Positions 33,759-45,108 of a stretch of DNA of 64,000 bases are shown here, piece by piece. This stretch comes from Adiantum capillus-veneris. Lineage: Eukaryota > Streptophyta > Polypodiopsida > Polypodiales > Pteridaceae. The stretch covers positions 55,840,619-55,904,618 of the forward strand of contig CM043952.1 in the NCBI GenBank assembly GCA_014529385.2, read 5' to 3'. Below the pieces are notes generated by a model, which saw nothing but the letters and a program-made list of their open reading frames with translations, was not told where the DNA came from and ran no database searches. Position numbers and translations under genes: made by a program. Position 1 is the stretch's first letter, and each line of letters opens with the position of its first letter.

Positions 33759-33846
33759 ATGGAGGGAGAGAGAGTGAGAGTGAGAGAAGATAGAGATAGA
33801 AAACAAGGGAAAAGAAGGAGAGAGATAGAGAGAGGGAGGTATATAG

Positions 33847-33903
<57 letters not shown>

Positions 33904-34057
33904 AGAATTTGATGGAGACGGAGGGAAAGGGGAAATAGGGAGAGATATAATGTAGAGTGGAGGGAGAGAGAGAGAGAGAGAGAGCAAGGGAAAAAGAAAT
34001 AGAGAAAGATATAGAGAGGGGAAAAGAGGGAGAGATATAGAGAGGGGAAGAGGAATG

Positions 34058-34115
<58 letters not shown>
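33187..34115. repeat. ~0.9-kb polypurine region
   Basis: The plus strand is almost entirely A and G. Pure GA runs occur at about 33210-33284, 33548-33594, 33690-33753, 33849-33899 and 34062-34110, and a (TA)n block lies at 33512-33547. Between them sit copies of a gagatgaggggaaaatagggagatagat-type unit (near 33331, 33426, 33467 and 33493). Predicted proteins of 170-265 residues here are Ser-Leu repeats and not genes. Confidence 0.95.
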
Positions 34116-34116
<1 letters not shown>

Positions 34117-34454
34117 AAATGGCAGTATAGGGATAGGGAAAGTGATGATAGAGGTATATGAATAGTGAAAGGGGAGAGAAAAAGGGGGGCAAATAGAGTT
34201 GAAGAGTAGAGAAGAAGATAAATAGAGAAAGATTTTGAAAGATAGAGGTAGAGAGAAGAGAGGAGGAATTCATACTAGTTGAGTCTTGGACCAATCGGGT
34301 TTTGTCCAAGATATACTTGCAACTAGAGTAACATCAATAGAGTTTCAATGAACGAGTAAGCTCTGAAGGATTCAATGAGTGGTGGCTTCCTCTTCGTCAA
34401 GCAAGGTAAGTTTGTTCTTGATTACTATTAGCAGGGTGAACCTTTGTTGCTTGA

Positions 34455-34838
34455 TTGCCAAGCAAGATTGCCATGGTAAATCCTGGAGATTATGGGGATA
34501 GTCGTAACAGCGAGATGTTTGCCATCATTTCCACTCCTGATGTCAACATTCAAACTGAGTTGAAAGATGGTGTGACATTAGGTCATCAATTTCAATTTGT
34601 GTTGGATTCAACCCTGTCTACAAAGTTTTTGTTAGCCATAAACAAGGGTGTGGATATGTCCTCAAAATCAAGTGTGGCAATAGTGGAGTTGTCTGACAGC
34701 TCCACTAATGAAAAAGAAGGCTTTTTTGCTGGTAACTTGTCAAATAAACACCAAGACTCACTTGCTTTTATTTTCGTAGATGAGCCGTTATTTGGGACTG
34801 AAATGCTATTGTTACTATGTGTTGAGAGGCAGAAGTGA
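34455..34838 (+). CDS. Unrecognised 127-codon ORF
   Basis: Starts MPSKIAMVNPGDYGD (second in-frame Met at residue 7) and ends MLLLLCVERQK. Its composition is mixed and protein-like, unlike the low-complexity DNA beside it, but I see no domain, signal peptide or membrane segment I can name. It could be one exon of a host gene, a transposon fragment, or chance. No neighbouring exon was found. Confidence 0.2.
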   Translation: MPSKIAMVNPGDYGDSRNSEMFAIISTPDVNIQTELKDGVTLGHQFQFVLDSTLSTKFLLAINKGVDMSSKSSVAIVELSDSSTNEKEGFFAGNLSNKHQDSLAFIFVDEPLFGTEMLLLLCVERQK

Positions 34839-34924
34839 AAAATAGACCCGGTGGAATCTACACCAAAACTATGCACGATGGTCTCATCATGGGAGGTACA
34901 CAATAGGGGCATCACTTAGCTTGG

Positions 34925-36054
34925 AATGCGGCTAGGTAACACAAGGAAAATGTGAGAGAAGGAGAGAGAGGGAGAGGAAAAGATCATTAGAGCTTCGTTC
35001 ACATAGGCTTCATAAACACCATACAAACATTCACCAGGGGAATTGCACATAATCAACATCTCACAAACTCATGTGTGCATCATAACTCAAACCTCTTGGC
35101 CATCAAGAAACCAAAACAAACAACCATAGCCATTTCTAGAGCTATTTGTGACTAGAGGTGCATACATAAGGATGCACTTGTGAGAGTGTGAGTGCTATAG
35201 AGCTTGATTGTGTCTGTTTACAAAAGAGGAGGGCTCCTTTTATAGGCTAAGAGAGTGATTAGGGAAGAGACTATGAGCAAGAAGGATTATTACAAAGTAA
35301 CCTCAATTAGAGGCATTCTCCTAATGAGAGAGCTCCATGTATCTTGCTTATTGACCAATTTTCTCCTAATCGCCTTCATGATGACGAACTTTGTCTCCAT
35401 GCCACCTTCCCTAGCTTGAGTCCAAGAGCTTCCTTTAAGAAATTATGTGTGTGGAGTTAGATAATCATGACTTCTTTCCCATGTGGACAGATAAGCTCTG
35501 CCATTTTGACCATATCTCCCAAACCATAGCTTCAAAAATTAATTAAAAGAGTAAGGCAGAAAGGTCAGCTCAGCACCTACAACTTTGCTGTAAAAAACTT
35601 TTTAAAATTGGGAATGAAACAAATAGAGAAAAATCCCACAAAAATATGTGTCTGTCTTCTTGAAAGTCTTCCAGGTGGTCCCCTCTTGACTCCAAGTACA
35701 AGCCTTGTGTCCACAAGTGAATATGCTTTCATTTGATAATATTTTGTTGACTTTAACTCCATAATGCATAAGATTCTCCTCTCTTTTACTATTGACTCTT
35801 ATTCTTCACTTGTAGTGACGGTCAAGTAGAATCAACATTCAATGAATGTTTTTTTTAATTTTAATAGTGTTTATTCCTACCTCTCCTTATTTCCAAGATC
35901 CATATGTGTCAAAACCATAGCTATGTATAAAATATATACATATATTTTTGTGATTTTTTATGCATCAGGTCCCTTCTCCTCCATGAAGCCTTGAAGCCTT
36001 GCCATCAAGTGCATACTAAGAGAGAGGTGGCCCAAAATTTGAAAAGCGGCCCTC
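34925..36054 (-). repeat. Probable 3' LTR of the minus-strand Ty3 element
   Basis: The reverse complement around 36055-36070 gives CTTCAGGGGGAGGGCTAA, a polypurine tract, directly followed by TGAGGGCCGC, a plausible LTR start. About 0.8 kb further a TATA-like CTATAAAAGG occurs (about 35243). The far end near 34925 is a guess, as no partner LTR is visible. It lies just downstream of integrase on the same strand. Confidence 0.4.
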
Positions 36055-36114
36055 ATTAGCCCTCCCCCTGAAGCTAGAGCCATTTATGTCTCTAGCTATG
36101 TAGTTGATTCTTCT

Positions 36115-36589
36115 TTAGTTGAGGTGGAGGAGTCTCCCCTCCTCATGAATATCCATCATAGGTGCTTGATCAAACTTCAAAAAGTACTGCTTCAACCTCC
36201 ATCCATTGACACGTGTTTTGTGGAGCCTACCATCTGCATCCATCAATCGATAACTGCCATTGTTGTAGTGCTTTCTAATGAATAATTGCCCCTCCCATTT
36301 GGGTGAAAACTTCTTATCCTTTCTAGTGTCAAACCTTTTATCATACCTTAGGACCAACATACCTTTCTTGAGACCTTTTTCCTCAAGTCCCTTGCTAAAG
36401 GTAAGTCGACGTTGCTCTGCCTGTGCTGCATAATAGTTGATAGCATCTTCTGTGTTTAGTTTGAAGCCTCTCTAGATCAAGAATGTGGTTGTGAAGATGA
36501 GCATTAGTGCATTCCATCTGCCTAGCTAGCACTATGAGACTAGCTAACTGCACTTTGATAGGTGAAATGGCCTCTTTACCATACACCAA
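36115..36589 (-). pseudogene. Ty3 integrase C-terminus (host element of the chromovirus)
   Basis: 36589-36395 reads MVYGKEAISPIKVQLASL, matching the VYGxEAxxPIEVxxPS block at the end of the integrase core of plant Ty3 elements. 36360-36115, in another frame, reads VLRYDKRFDTRKDKKFSPKW then EGQLFIRKHYNNGSYRL and ends in a stop. The second block is the GPF/Y-like C-terminal region, wording I associate with the non-chromovirus TAT/Athila side of Ty3. The frame change makes it dead. RNase H and most of integrase are absent because the chromovirus lies immediately to the right. Confidence 0.75.
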
Positions 36590-36604
36590 GTGATTTGTAA
36601 AATA

Positions 36605-36673
36605 CCAAGGGTATGCCTATATAAAGGGTGGTTGGGTGGTGGACTCTCAGGCTCTAGTCACCTCTGTCTTACG
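36605..36673 (+). repeat. Truncated 5' LTR of chromovirus
   Basis: 69 bp matching the last 69 bp of the 3' LTR at 42297-42365, including gcctatataaagggtggttg (TATA-like TATATAAAG). The first ~84 bp of the 153-bp LTR are missing and replaced by integrase of another element. Its end is TTACG where the 3' copy has TTACA. Confidence 0.85.
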
Positions 36674-36674
36674 T

Positions 36675-36686
36675 TGGTATCAGAGC
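36675..36686 (+). other. Primer-binding site (initiator Met tRNA)
   Basis: TGGTATCAGAGC, followed by ATGGT, which extends the match to the tRNA 3' end. One base after the LTR. Confidence 0.9.
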
Positions 36687-37469
36687 ATGGTCTATTTTTG
36701 GGCAAGAGGGCGTGGAGCTTTTTGCATGCTCCTCTCTTTGAGGGCGTCAAGAGCCGCCTGCTAAGGGAGACGACGACGTTCCATAGCGTGGGCAGAGCCG
36801 CTTGTGTCGAGAGGGAGGAGACCTTGACCTCCGCCATATGTTGTGTGGCTTAGCCTGGCGGACGCGTGCTGCGGAGGGGAGGATTTTACGTCACTGCAGT
36901 GATGCCCAAAGCGCAACTGACGGGCATCTCTCTCTCTCTCCCTCGCCCTCACGGCACTGCCTTGGTCGCCATAGTCGACAGAGAGCTGTTTTTTTCACAC
37001 TCAAGGCTCCCACAAGCCTTTGGCCTTGGGCAATTCCTCAAAATTTTCAAGCTAGGGTGCGTGCCCACCCGTGCACACACCCCACACACAAGGTTTGCGA
37101 TGGTTGTCAGCCGAGCTTCGACATAAGCCTCGGCAAGGGGCCACGAAATTCTTGGCAAAACTGTCAAAAGTTCAGCAATTGCAGAAATTCGACGGAGTTG
37201 AAATTTTGAACAAAGTATCTATTGCACCTTTTTCCTTCGGGAAGATTAAGTCGCCTATGACATTTCAAAGCGAACAATTACGTTTCAAGCAGTACAAATT
37301 TTTGTCGACATCTTCAAGCATACTTGATTCAACTATCAAGAGCTTGCGGAGTTCCATATACGGCGGACTACTCTCGACTTTCACGGAGTTAGAATGGCTA
37401 ATATACTTTGTGAGTGCTCCCAATATTAGGTATATTTTCTGAGTACTTCTTTTACCGCACTGTGTAGCC

Positions 37470-38580
37470 ATGGATTCGGATATCAATATGACATTCGATT
37501 TTGAGCAAAGTACTCCTGATCCTACCAATGATGGCTTGTGGCCGGATCCTCTCAAGGAGAGTACTCGTGACTCTATGGCAGGAGAAGATACTTATGAGTT
37601 GCTTGATATTCAAGAATTTCGTGCACTTCAGACACGCATGACAGTCATGGATGAAAATTTTAAAGCTCTAAATGAAAATTTTACTAAACTCTCCACATTA
37701 GTAATTCAATTAATGCATCAGCAGACTAAGAGTCCTACTGACACCCACATGCATGAGCACATTGGCACACAAGGGCAAGGCCCAACTAATGATACATTGC
37801 ATACTCTCACTGCCAAAGAGGTGGATGACTTGTTAAAGAACTTTAAACCACCAGTCTTTAAGGGCGAAGACCGAGACCGCAATAAGGATGAAGTGAACAT
37901 CTCTCTCAGCAAATCGGATGGAATTCACGCCTTAAGGCGTACTCCGGATGCAGTCAGAGCTCTGCAGACGAGCTTAATTCTGGAAGGCAAGGCCTACAAA
38001 TGGTGGATGTCTCTCAAGGAGAAGAACATCATACCACAGAGTTGGGCAGCCTTTGAAGCAATGTTTAGCAAGGAATTTTCGCCTACAAACAAGGCCGATC
38101 AGAATTGGACGGCTTGGGAGACATGTTCCATGTGCCAATACCCATCACTCCTTGAATATATCTCTCACTATCGGGACGTTATCCTCAACTTGGAAGGCTT
38201 GAATACCTTCAACAAGTACGAGAGTTCATACGAGGTCTGACACCCGAGCTTAAGAAGTATGTCAAGACCCAAGACCCTAAAACACTTGAGGAAGCCATAG
38301 TTAAAGCACATATTCATGATGACCCTGATGAGAAGAAAATACATAATAGTAATGTGCTTGCTAGTATACATGGTAATACACGCACTCAGTATGGGCACAA
38401 TAAAATAAAATTTCTAGTTGTTAATTTAGATACATCTAAAAAACCCGAGGGTCCAGGGATCCTCTCTCTCCTAAGGATTTTGATAAAGCCAAGAAAGAGA
38501 AGTTATGTTTTCAATGTTTAGGAAGAGGTCATGGCAAAAAGGATTGTCCCAAGGGGAAATCTGCTGCTCAGGGGAAGGAG
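37470..38580 (+). pseudogene. Chromovirus gag, frameshifted
   Basis: The ATG at 37470 follows a ~780-bp leader. Residues ~60-90 are a helical region (MTVMDENFKALNENFTKL). Residues ~120-240 are the capsid domain: LLKNFKPPVFKGEDRDR, GKAYKWWMSLKEKN and WAAFEAMFSKEF. The frame ends at 38240 and continues in the +1 frame as FIRGLTPELKKYV and LEEAIVKAH. The zinc knuckle [14 protein letters not shown] (CX2CX4HX4C) at about 38505-38550 is in the pol frame. Gag packages the element RNA. Confidence 0.85.
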
Positions 38581-39747
38581 AAAGCAGTGCACACGGTGCA
38601 ACTACTGCCTCTTGAGTCTTCCTCAAAATTCTCCACAGTGGAAGTAACACACATTGAGGTGGTGCATGAATGCTGTCTCATAGCTTCCATGTGGCAACAA
38701 ACCTTTGGACCACATGAGTTAGTACGTATGCACGGATATCTACAAGGGAACAAGGTGCGCATCTTGGTAGATGACGGTGCTACTCACAATTTCATCAATT
38801 ATGGGATGGTGAAAAAGCTCAAACTGCCTCAAACTCCGAGTACCCACCGCTACAAGGTAGCAATGATGAATGGACATGATACTGAAATATGGGATACTCA
38901 ATGCCGAGCTATTCCATTGGAAGTACAAGGGTACTCTACTTGTTTGGATTTTCAGGTTATGAACATGGAAAGGGCTGATGTGGTTCTTGGTAGGGAGTGG
39001 TTGCATAGCCTAGGAACATCACTGAAGCGTAGCTATGAACACAACAGCTTGATGTTTGAATCCCATGGCGCACATGTATTGTTGTTAGGAGAAAAGGATA
39101 TACCTTCATCACCACTGATTTGTACTATTGAGCTTATGCAGCTCGTTTCTGATAATGAAATAGAACAGGTTTTCTTGTGTTACTCACTGTCTCATTTTCT
39201 TTCTAACATTGAGTCTGTTGAACATTCCTCAACGCCGCATGCTTCTCTCTCCTCTATTCCACCAATTGCTAATTCTAAACAAGCAAACGTTGCTAGTCAA
39301 TTACAAAAATTATTAAAGGAATTTCAAGATGTATTTCCTAATGATTTGCCATCAGGATTACCACCAACACGATCAATACAACATAGCATTGACGTGGCTG
39401 CAGGCTGTAAACCTGTTAGTAAACCACCTTACCGTATGAGTTACTCAGAGGCTGCAGAGGTGGAACGCCAGCTTGTTGACTACCTTAGCAGAGGGTTTAT
39501 ACAACCCAGTTCTTCACCATGGGCTTTGCCTATCCTTTTAGTGAAGAAAAAGGACGGCAGTATGCGTATGTGCGTAGACTACCGGGGCTTAAATGCGGTT
39601 ACAGTTAAGAACAAATACCCATTGCCAAGAGTAGATGAGTTATTTGATAAGCTAACTCATGCTCGCATTTTTTCGAAAATCAACTTGCGGTCAGGATATC
39701 ACCAAGTCCATATTCGGCTTGCCGATATACCTAAGACTGCATCCTGA
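38581..39747 (+). pseudogene. Chromovirus protease and N-terminal reverse transcriptase
   Basis: Aspartic protease: [17 protein letters not shown] at about 38757-38800, with Asp-Asp-Gly where Asp-Ser/Thr-Gly is commoner, and the downstream [12 protein letters not shown] block. RT begins near 39370 ([20 protein letters not shown]), with [57 protein letters not shown] and [16 protein letters not shown] at 39745-39747 stops the frame; the same frame resumes directly with TRFGHYEFWVMSFGLTNAPA. Confidence 0.9.
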
Positions 39748-40627
39748 ACACGGTTTGGACACTATGAGTTTTGGGTGATGTCCTTTGGGTTAACCAATGC
39801 GCCCGCAACATTCATGACACTTATAGATAGTGTCTTGAAGCCATATTTGGGCAAATTTGTCATTGTTTCCCTCGATGACATCCTAGTCTATAGTGCTTCT
39901 GAAGAAGAGCACTTACAACATCTCAAGCAGGTGTTTGAGTTGTTACGTACAAACAAGTTATATACCAAGGAATCTAAATGTGATTTTCTAAAAGATGAAA
40001 TTCATTATTTAGGGCATGTTATTTCAACTCATGGCCTATACATGGATCAATCCAAAGTGGATACCATCAGAAAATGGCCTCCTTCTAAAAATCTGGAAGA
40101 ATTACAGATATTTTTAGGATTTGCAGGTTTTTACCAAAGGTTCGTTAAAAACTATGCTCAAATTGTTGTTCCTATGACGGATCAACTTAAAGGCAAAGAA
40201 AAAGCTTTTCAGTGGGGATCCGCTCAACAACACAGTTTCGATACGCTCAAGGATGCATTAGCTACAGCTCCTATACTGGCTATTGTAGATCCTTTGAAAC
40301 CATTCGTTTTGGAAACGGATGTCAGTGATCGTGCTATTGGAGAAGTCCTGTTTACAAGACGGACGATGGATTGCATTTGAAAGTAAGAAGCTTGATGCAG
40401 CTCATCATAATTATTTTGCTTACGAACGCGAACTCTATGCAATAGTGTCGGCCTTAAAAACATGGCGGCATTATCTGTATGGTTCTCAGTTCGAGATTGT
40501 GTTTGACTATGAAAGCATCAAATGGTTTACACAACAAACAAATTTAAAGGGTTGAAAAACCACGTGGGCCGAGATCCTCCAGGAATATGACGCCAAGCTA
40601 AGGTATCGCAAAGGCAGATACAATGTA
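39748..40627 (+). pseudogene. Chromovirus reverse transcriptase C-terminus and RNase H
   Basis: FGHYEFWVMSFGLTNAPATF leads to the active site VSLDDILVYS (family: Tyr/Phe-x-Asp-Asp; here Ser before Leu-Asp-Asp) near 39877. Next come HYLGHVISTHGL and LGFAGFYQRFVKNYA. RNase H starts VLETDVSDRAIG; the frame shifts near 40375, then WIAFESKKLDAAHHNYFAYE (catalytic Glu region) and YGSQFEIVFDYESIKWF follow. A second TGA lies at 40553-40555. Conserved order and spacing are intact; only the breaks inactivate it. Confidence 0.9.
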
Positions 40628-41170
40628 GTGGCATATGCTCTAAGTAGAATGCCAGAGATCAATTCGCTCTTGTTCACGGAACTTCGTAGTGAATTTTTAG
40701 ATTCTCTCAAGGGAAAATATGAGCATGATGAAGCATATTCCGAAGTGTGGAGCCATGTTCAAAAGAGGGATCCTTCTCACTCCAATGACGGTATTGTACA
40801 GTTAACCTCCACACCTAGTTCTCCTTTATCGAGTGATGAACTACATCGATGGAAGCATTTTACCATCGACAATGGGTACCTACTCCACAAGGGGAGAGTT
40901 TGTGTACCAACGGACACGGACATTCGGCACCATATTCTTTATGAATGTCATGATAGTCCAAGTGCAGGGCACCCGGGGATTAGAAAAACTTATGCTCTCG
41001 TACGACGACAGTTTTACTGGCCAGGTATACATGGTTTTGTTCAAGCTTATGTCTTGCACTACCAAAAATGTCAACTTAACAAGGCAGAGCGCCTGAAAGC
41101 AAGAGGACTCTTACATCCTTTGGAGATTCCCAATGGAAAATGGGAAAGTATCTCTATGGATTTATTGTAG
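40628..41170 (+). pseudogene. Chromovirus integrase N-terminal zinc domain
   Basis: After RNase H (YNVVAYALSRMPEIN) the integrase zinc-binding region reads HHILYECHDSPSAGHPGIRK, TYALVRRQFYWPGIHG and HYQKCQLNKAERLK. The HHCC finger should end Cys-x2-Cys, but the first Cys position is Tyr (Y-Q-K-C). The core begins with WESISMDLL, which holds the first catalytic Asp, then the frame stops at 41168-41170 and continues in another frame. Confidence 0.85.
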
Positions 41171-42212
41171 GTTTACCAACCACTATACGAGGTCATGACT
41201 CAGTATGGGTGGTCGTATATAGGTTGACTAAACTATGTAAATTTATTCCGACCAAATCAACGGTTAAGACACCAAAACTAGCCAAGTTATTTGTAGACAA
41301 TCTATACGAATTGTATGGTTTGCCAAGTAACCGTGATCCCAAGTTTAATAGCCACTTTTGGAGAGCTGTATTTAAACGATTGGGTACACAACTAAACCTC
41401 AGTACAGCTGATCATCCAGAAACGGATGGTCAAACGGAACGGGTTAACCAGGTGCTAGAGGATATGCTAAGAGCATACGTCAGCAAAAAACAGTCAGACT
41501 GGGAAGAATACTTACCTATTCTCGAGTTTGCCTACAACAGTGCTAAGCATGTCACAACAGATTTTAGTCCTTTCATGCTCATGTACGGGTTTCAACCTAG
41601 GTCACCAGTTGCGGTGGGGTTGGCAACCAAAAAACTCCAACAGGTTAAGGATTTTCTCCAAGACCACATGGATATGCTGAAACTTGCTCGTCAGAATGTC
41701 CGGCAAGCACATGATCGGTATAAGAAATACGCTGATGAGAAACGTCGACAAGTTACCTTCGAAGAAGAGGAGGAAGTATTTTTACGTGTGCCAGAACATT
41801 CAGAAAGTCTGAAAACTGGACCTACGCCTAATTTATCTCCCCGATATTGTGGGCCTTTCAGAATACTCAAGCGAGTAGGTGATCGTGCCTACAAACTATT
41901 ACTACCTTCACATTCTCGCATTCATCCGGTGTTTCATGTAAGCCGTCTACGAGAGCGGTTACATGGGGACGATAATGTCATTGACCAACAGGTTTTGGTT
42001 AATTACATTGAACCTCCTACCTTACCACATGAATCTGAACGTGTTCTTGATTATCTTGAGTTGCGTACACGTCATCACGTACGACAACAAGCCTTAATCA
42101 AGTGGAAAGACCAACTTGAAGAAGGTGCCACTTGGGAAAACATTAGTGTTCTTAAGAAGAAGTTTCCCACTTTTGTTTTCGAGGACGAAAACTCTTCTTC
42201 AGGGGGGAGTAA
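41140..42212 (+). pseudogene. Chromovirus integrase core and chromodomain
   Basis: FIVGLPTTIRGHDSVWVVVY, then LYGLPSNRDPKFNSHFWRAV: the second catalytic Asp (usual Ser-Asp-Arg) is Asn here. STADHPETDGQTERVNQ keeps the catalytic Glu. The GPY/F-like segment SPRYCGPFRILKRVGDRAYK and HPVFHVSRLRERLHG follow. The C-terminus is a chromodomain: LPHESERVLDYLELRTRH, RQQALIKWKDQLEEGATWEN and LKKKFPTFVFED. Chromodomains guide integration to particular chromatin and define the chromovirus clade. The frame is open for 415 codons and reads into the LTR. Confidence 0.9.
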
Positions 42213-42365
42213 TGTCAGGGCACCGGCAAGGCCGGACAAGATAAGGCAGGGCCGGGCTAGGCGGTGTGGAACGGGGAGTCCAACTAGGGCAAAGGGCCAA
42301 GGGCATGCCTATATAAAGGGTGGTTGGGTGGTGGACTCTCAGGCTCTAGTCACCCCCGTCTTACA
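42213..42365 (+). repeat. Chromovirus 3' LTR, 153 bp
   Basis: TGTCAGGGCACCGG to CGTCTTACA, preceded by the polypurine stretch caggggggagtaa (42200-42212). Very short for a Ty3 LTR. GC-rich in the first half, with TATATAAAGG at 42311. Confidence 0.9.
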
Positions 42366-42735
42366 TCAGGTTTACTTCCCTCTTTGAGCTTAATGTGATG
42401 TTGAACTATTGTGATGCTAGTGATTTTATCATATTCATCAATGAACAATGTGGTAAATTACTTAGCATCAAAATATAATCTTCACGCTCCTTCCCACAAG
42501 CATTCAATGATGTAGCTAACTTGCTTCTACTTGAGGTTAGCTTACTTGCTTCTACCAGAGGTTGTATACTTGGTGACTCCCCTTGGTTTGATGATGGTGC
42601 CTTAGGTTGCTCCATCTTCTTAGGGTCCTTGAGAATGACTCCCATCACCTCAATGTTACTGTCACTTTCTTCAGTCATTGTTGAATCCTCCTCTGAAGTG
42701 GTTGAAGAGTCACTACTTGCAATTGCCACTATGGA
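42366..42735 (-). pseudogene. Ty3 pol fragment upstream of RT (other half of host element)
   Basis: One minus frame reads EYDKITSITIVQHHIKLKEG then SKP next to the chromovirus LTR (about 42440-42370). This matches the xxIVQHxIxLKEGxKP linker directly before RT in plant Ty3 pol proteins. A longer ORF, 42729-42406, in a neighbouring frame is Ser/Glu-rich (SSTTSEEDSTMTEESDSN) and could be the preceding pol linker. The next expected sequence (RT, RNase H, most of integrase) is missing. Confidence 0.55.
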
Positions 42736-42749
42736 TCTTTGCAGCTACA

Positions 42750-44110
42750 ATCAATTCTTTTTCTTCCTATACGTTTGGATGATCAAAAACTTATCTTGCG
42801 GTCAAACAAGCACTTTTCTCCAGATGACAAGAGCTCTTGAAATCCAATTGCTTCTAACATGTTTACTACGGTAACAATTTGCAATGTTTTATTTGGCAAC
42901 CTCATTGTTGTTTTCAAATTTCTGCAGGATCCAAATACCTCCGCAAAAAAGTTATATATACAGAGCTCTCCTATCTTCATGCGACCTCTTTTGCATCTAG
43001 CTCCATATACTTCAATGATTTGTTCTTATTCTCTATACTGGATTCCTGGTAGTTGCATTATATGTTTAGTTGACACACATAGCCCAATTTATACTCCCAA
43101 TATATGGCCTCAACAATCTCATTTTCGATGGCACACCCTCATAAGGTAGCAGCTTGATATTTCATATTTCCAAGCTTAAGTTTATTCTCAAATATTTACT
43201 ACATGCAGATTTTACAGCGGGAAGTTATTTTGCCACAACCATGCCATGTGGAGCTAACAAAATGTAAGAGGTGATTCTTAGAAGTACCTCCCTTCCAGTG
43301 ATTTGTTATATGCACTAACAACGTACACCTACGGGGTCATACCTCTTGGATATCATTTATGGACGTATGCAATAAAATTTTGTCATGCGTTCTTCCTATC
43401 ATTAGATAATTCCGTCACACCATCCGATCTTGCCAATCCTTCTCTGATAACAACAGGACCTTATGTAATCAAACTGCTTGCACCTTGCGGTAATTATTTC
43501 CTTTTTTCCCTCTAGGTTACAACAATGCACTATAGTGTCCCCTCTCTCTCTTATTCATGCAATTTGGTCATGGATACCCCAACTCACCACTTATAACAAT
43601 ATACACTTGTTTTGCTAACGAATCTCACTGCTCCTAACACTATCTACTTGCTTTAAGACTCTTTGCACGGGGACTAGACAGTTTGATATTATAGTATTCT
43701 CTAAAATCTGATTGTGATCGTACATTTTCACACACAACTTGGATGCCACTCTAAATCCCTACCATCTTCGGACGGCTACCTATATGGTAATGCCACCGGA
43801 TGGTCCGGATTAAGATCCTTTGGCATGCCAGTTGTACTCCACACTCAACAACTTGGTAAATTGCTTTCTCTCCTCCTTCTCTTTAACACTTGTTCTTGTA
43901 AATGTCATATTCACTAATTTGTTCCTAATTTTGTTATGGAAATCATCAATGGTTTAAAACTCACTCTCACCTATACAATGCACCTCACCAAGCACACCCT
44001 CAACTCACGCAAACCCTTAGTCACATTACACAGAACATCGGTTGAGACATTGTACATTGTTATGGCATTTGAATGGGATTATATGGTTTGGAATGTACTG
44101 GAATGGCAAA
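42750..44110. other. No assignable gene
   Basis: AT-rich with only short ORFs and no motif I recognise on either strand. Confidence 0.4.
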
Positions 44111-44117
44111 ATTTATA

Positions 44118-44425
44118 CACATGTTAGATAGAGCTCCTACGCTTGAAGAGGGCAGGACTCTCCGCTCCACACCTTGTTATGGAAACTTATGATTATTGAC
44201 ACATGTGTATTAGAGTTCGTACGTCTGAAGAGGGCAGGACTCTCTGCTATCTACTTTGCTATGGAAACTTATGGTTATTAACACATATGTATTAGAGTGT
44301 CTACGCCTCGTGAGGCAAGACTCTTTGCTTTATAGAAATGTTATGGAAATTTATGGATGTCGATACATGTGTACTAGAGTGCCTATGCCTGGTAAGGTAG
44401 GACTCTTCGTGGTTACATTATATGT
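44118..44425. repeat. Four-copy tandem repeat, ~82-bp unit
   Basis: acatg-tta(g)-a-tagagctcctacgc-type starts recur at about 44118, 44201, 44282 and 44365. Each is followed by gcaggactctc-like words and a gttatggaaacttatg-like word. Copies are diverged by indels. Confidence 0.8.
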
Positions 44426-44429
44426 GGAA

Positions 44430-45055
44430 CTGGCCCACCACATTTGGTATGGATTGATATGAAAGGATATGATGAAGATGGATTGGTATGGCAGGGTGGA
44501 AGGGTGACATATGGTGATCTGATTGGAACAACAATTTTGACCAATGTTGCACTCAGTGACTATGCACTTTTACTTTAATTTTGCACCTCCATCACACCAT
44601 ACACATGTTACACATTTTTGCACTTTTAAATTGCTCCCTACTAATCATTGCTAATCTTTTGGTTTTTTTTGCTACTCATTGTGCCATGTACCCATGTACC
44701 TAGTACCTCGAAGCACCATGCTACCTCTCACGGGACCCCACCACTTATGTACCTTGCAATTCAGGACAATTGCTTTCCCAACCCCAGAGTATGTTATAGA
44801 TAAGGGAATTTAGAATTTGTACCCTGTGTACCTTGTAAACTAAGGCTATGTATAAGCATTGATCTAGCACTGTTAGATGGTAGAACTAGATCATAGGGCT
44901 CACAATGAATGCATACTTGTGGAAACCCTAAGTGGATTGTATAAAAGAGAGGGCTCCCTCTCACTTGCTCATGGATGATGGAATGGAATACTTACAAATA
45001 TGCATAGGGGAGATGAGCTCCTCCTATGCAGGGGAGATTAAACCTCATGCTGTGT

Positions 45056-45108
<53 letters not shown>

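Noticed and set aside
33190-34309. Three overlapping long minus-strand ORFs of 172-265 codons
   Set aside because: They are Ser-Leu repeats forced by GA/CT dinucleotide DNA, open in several frames at once.
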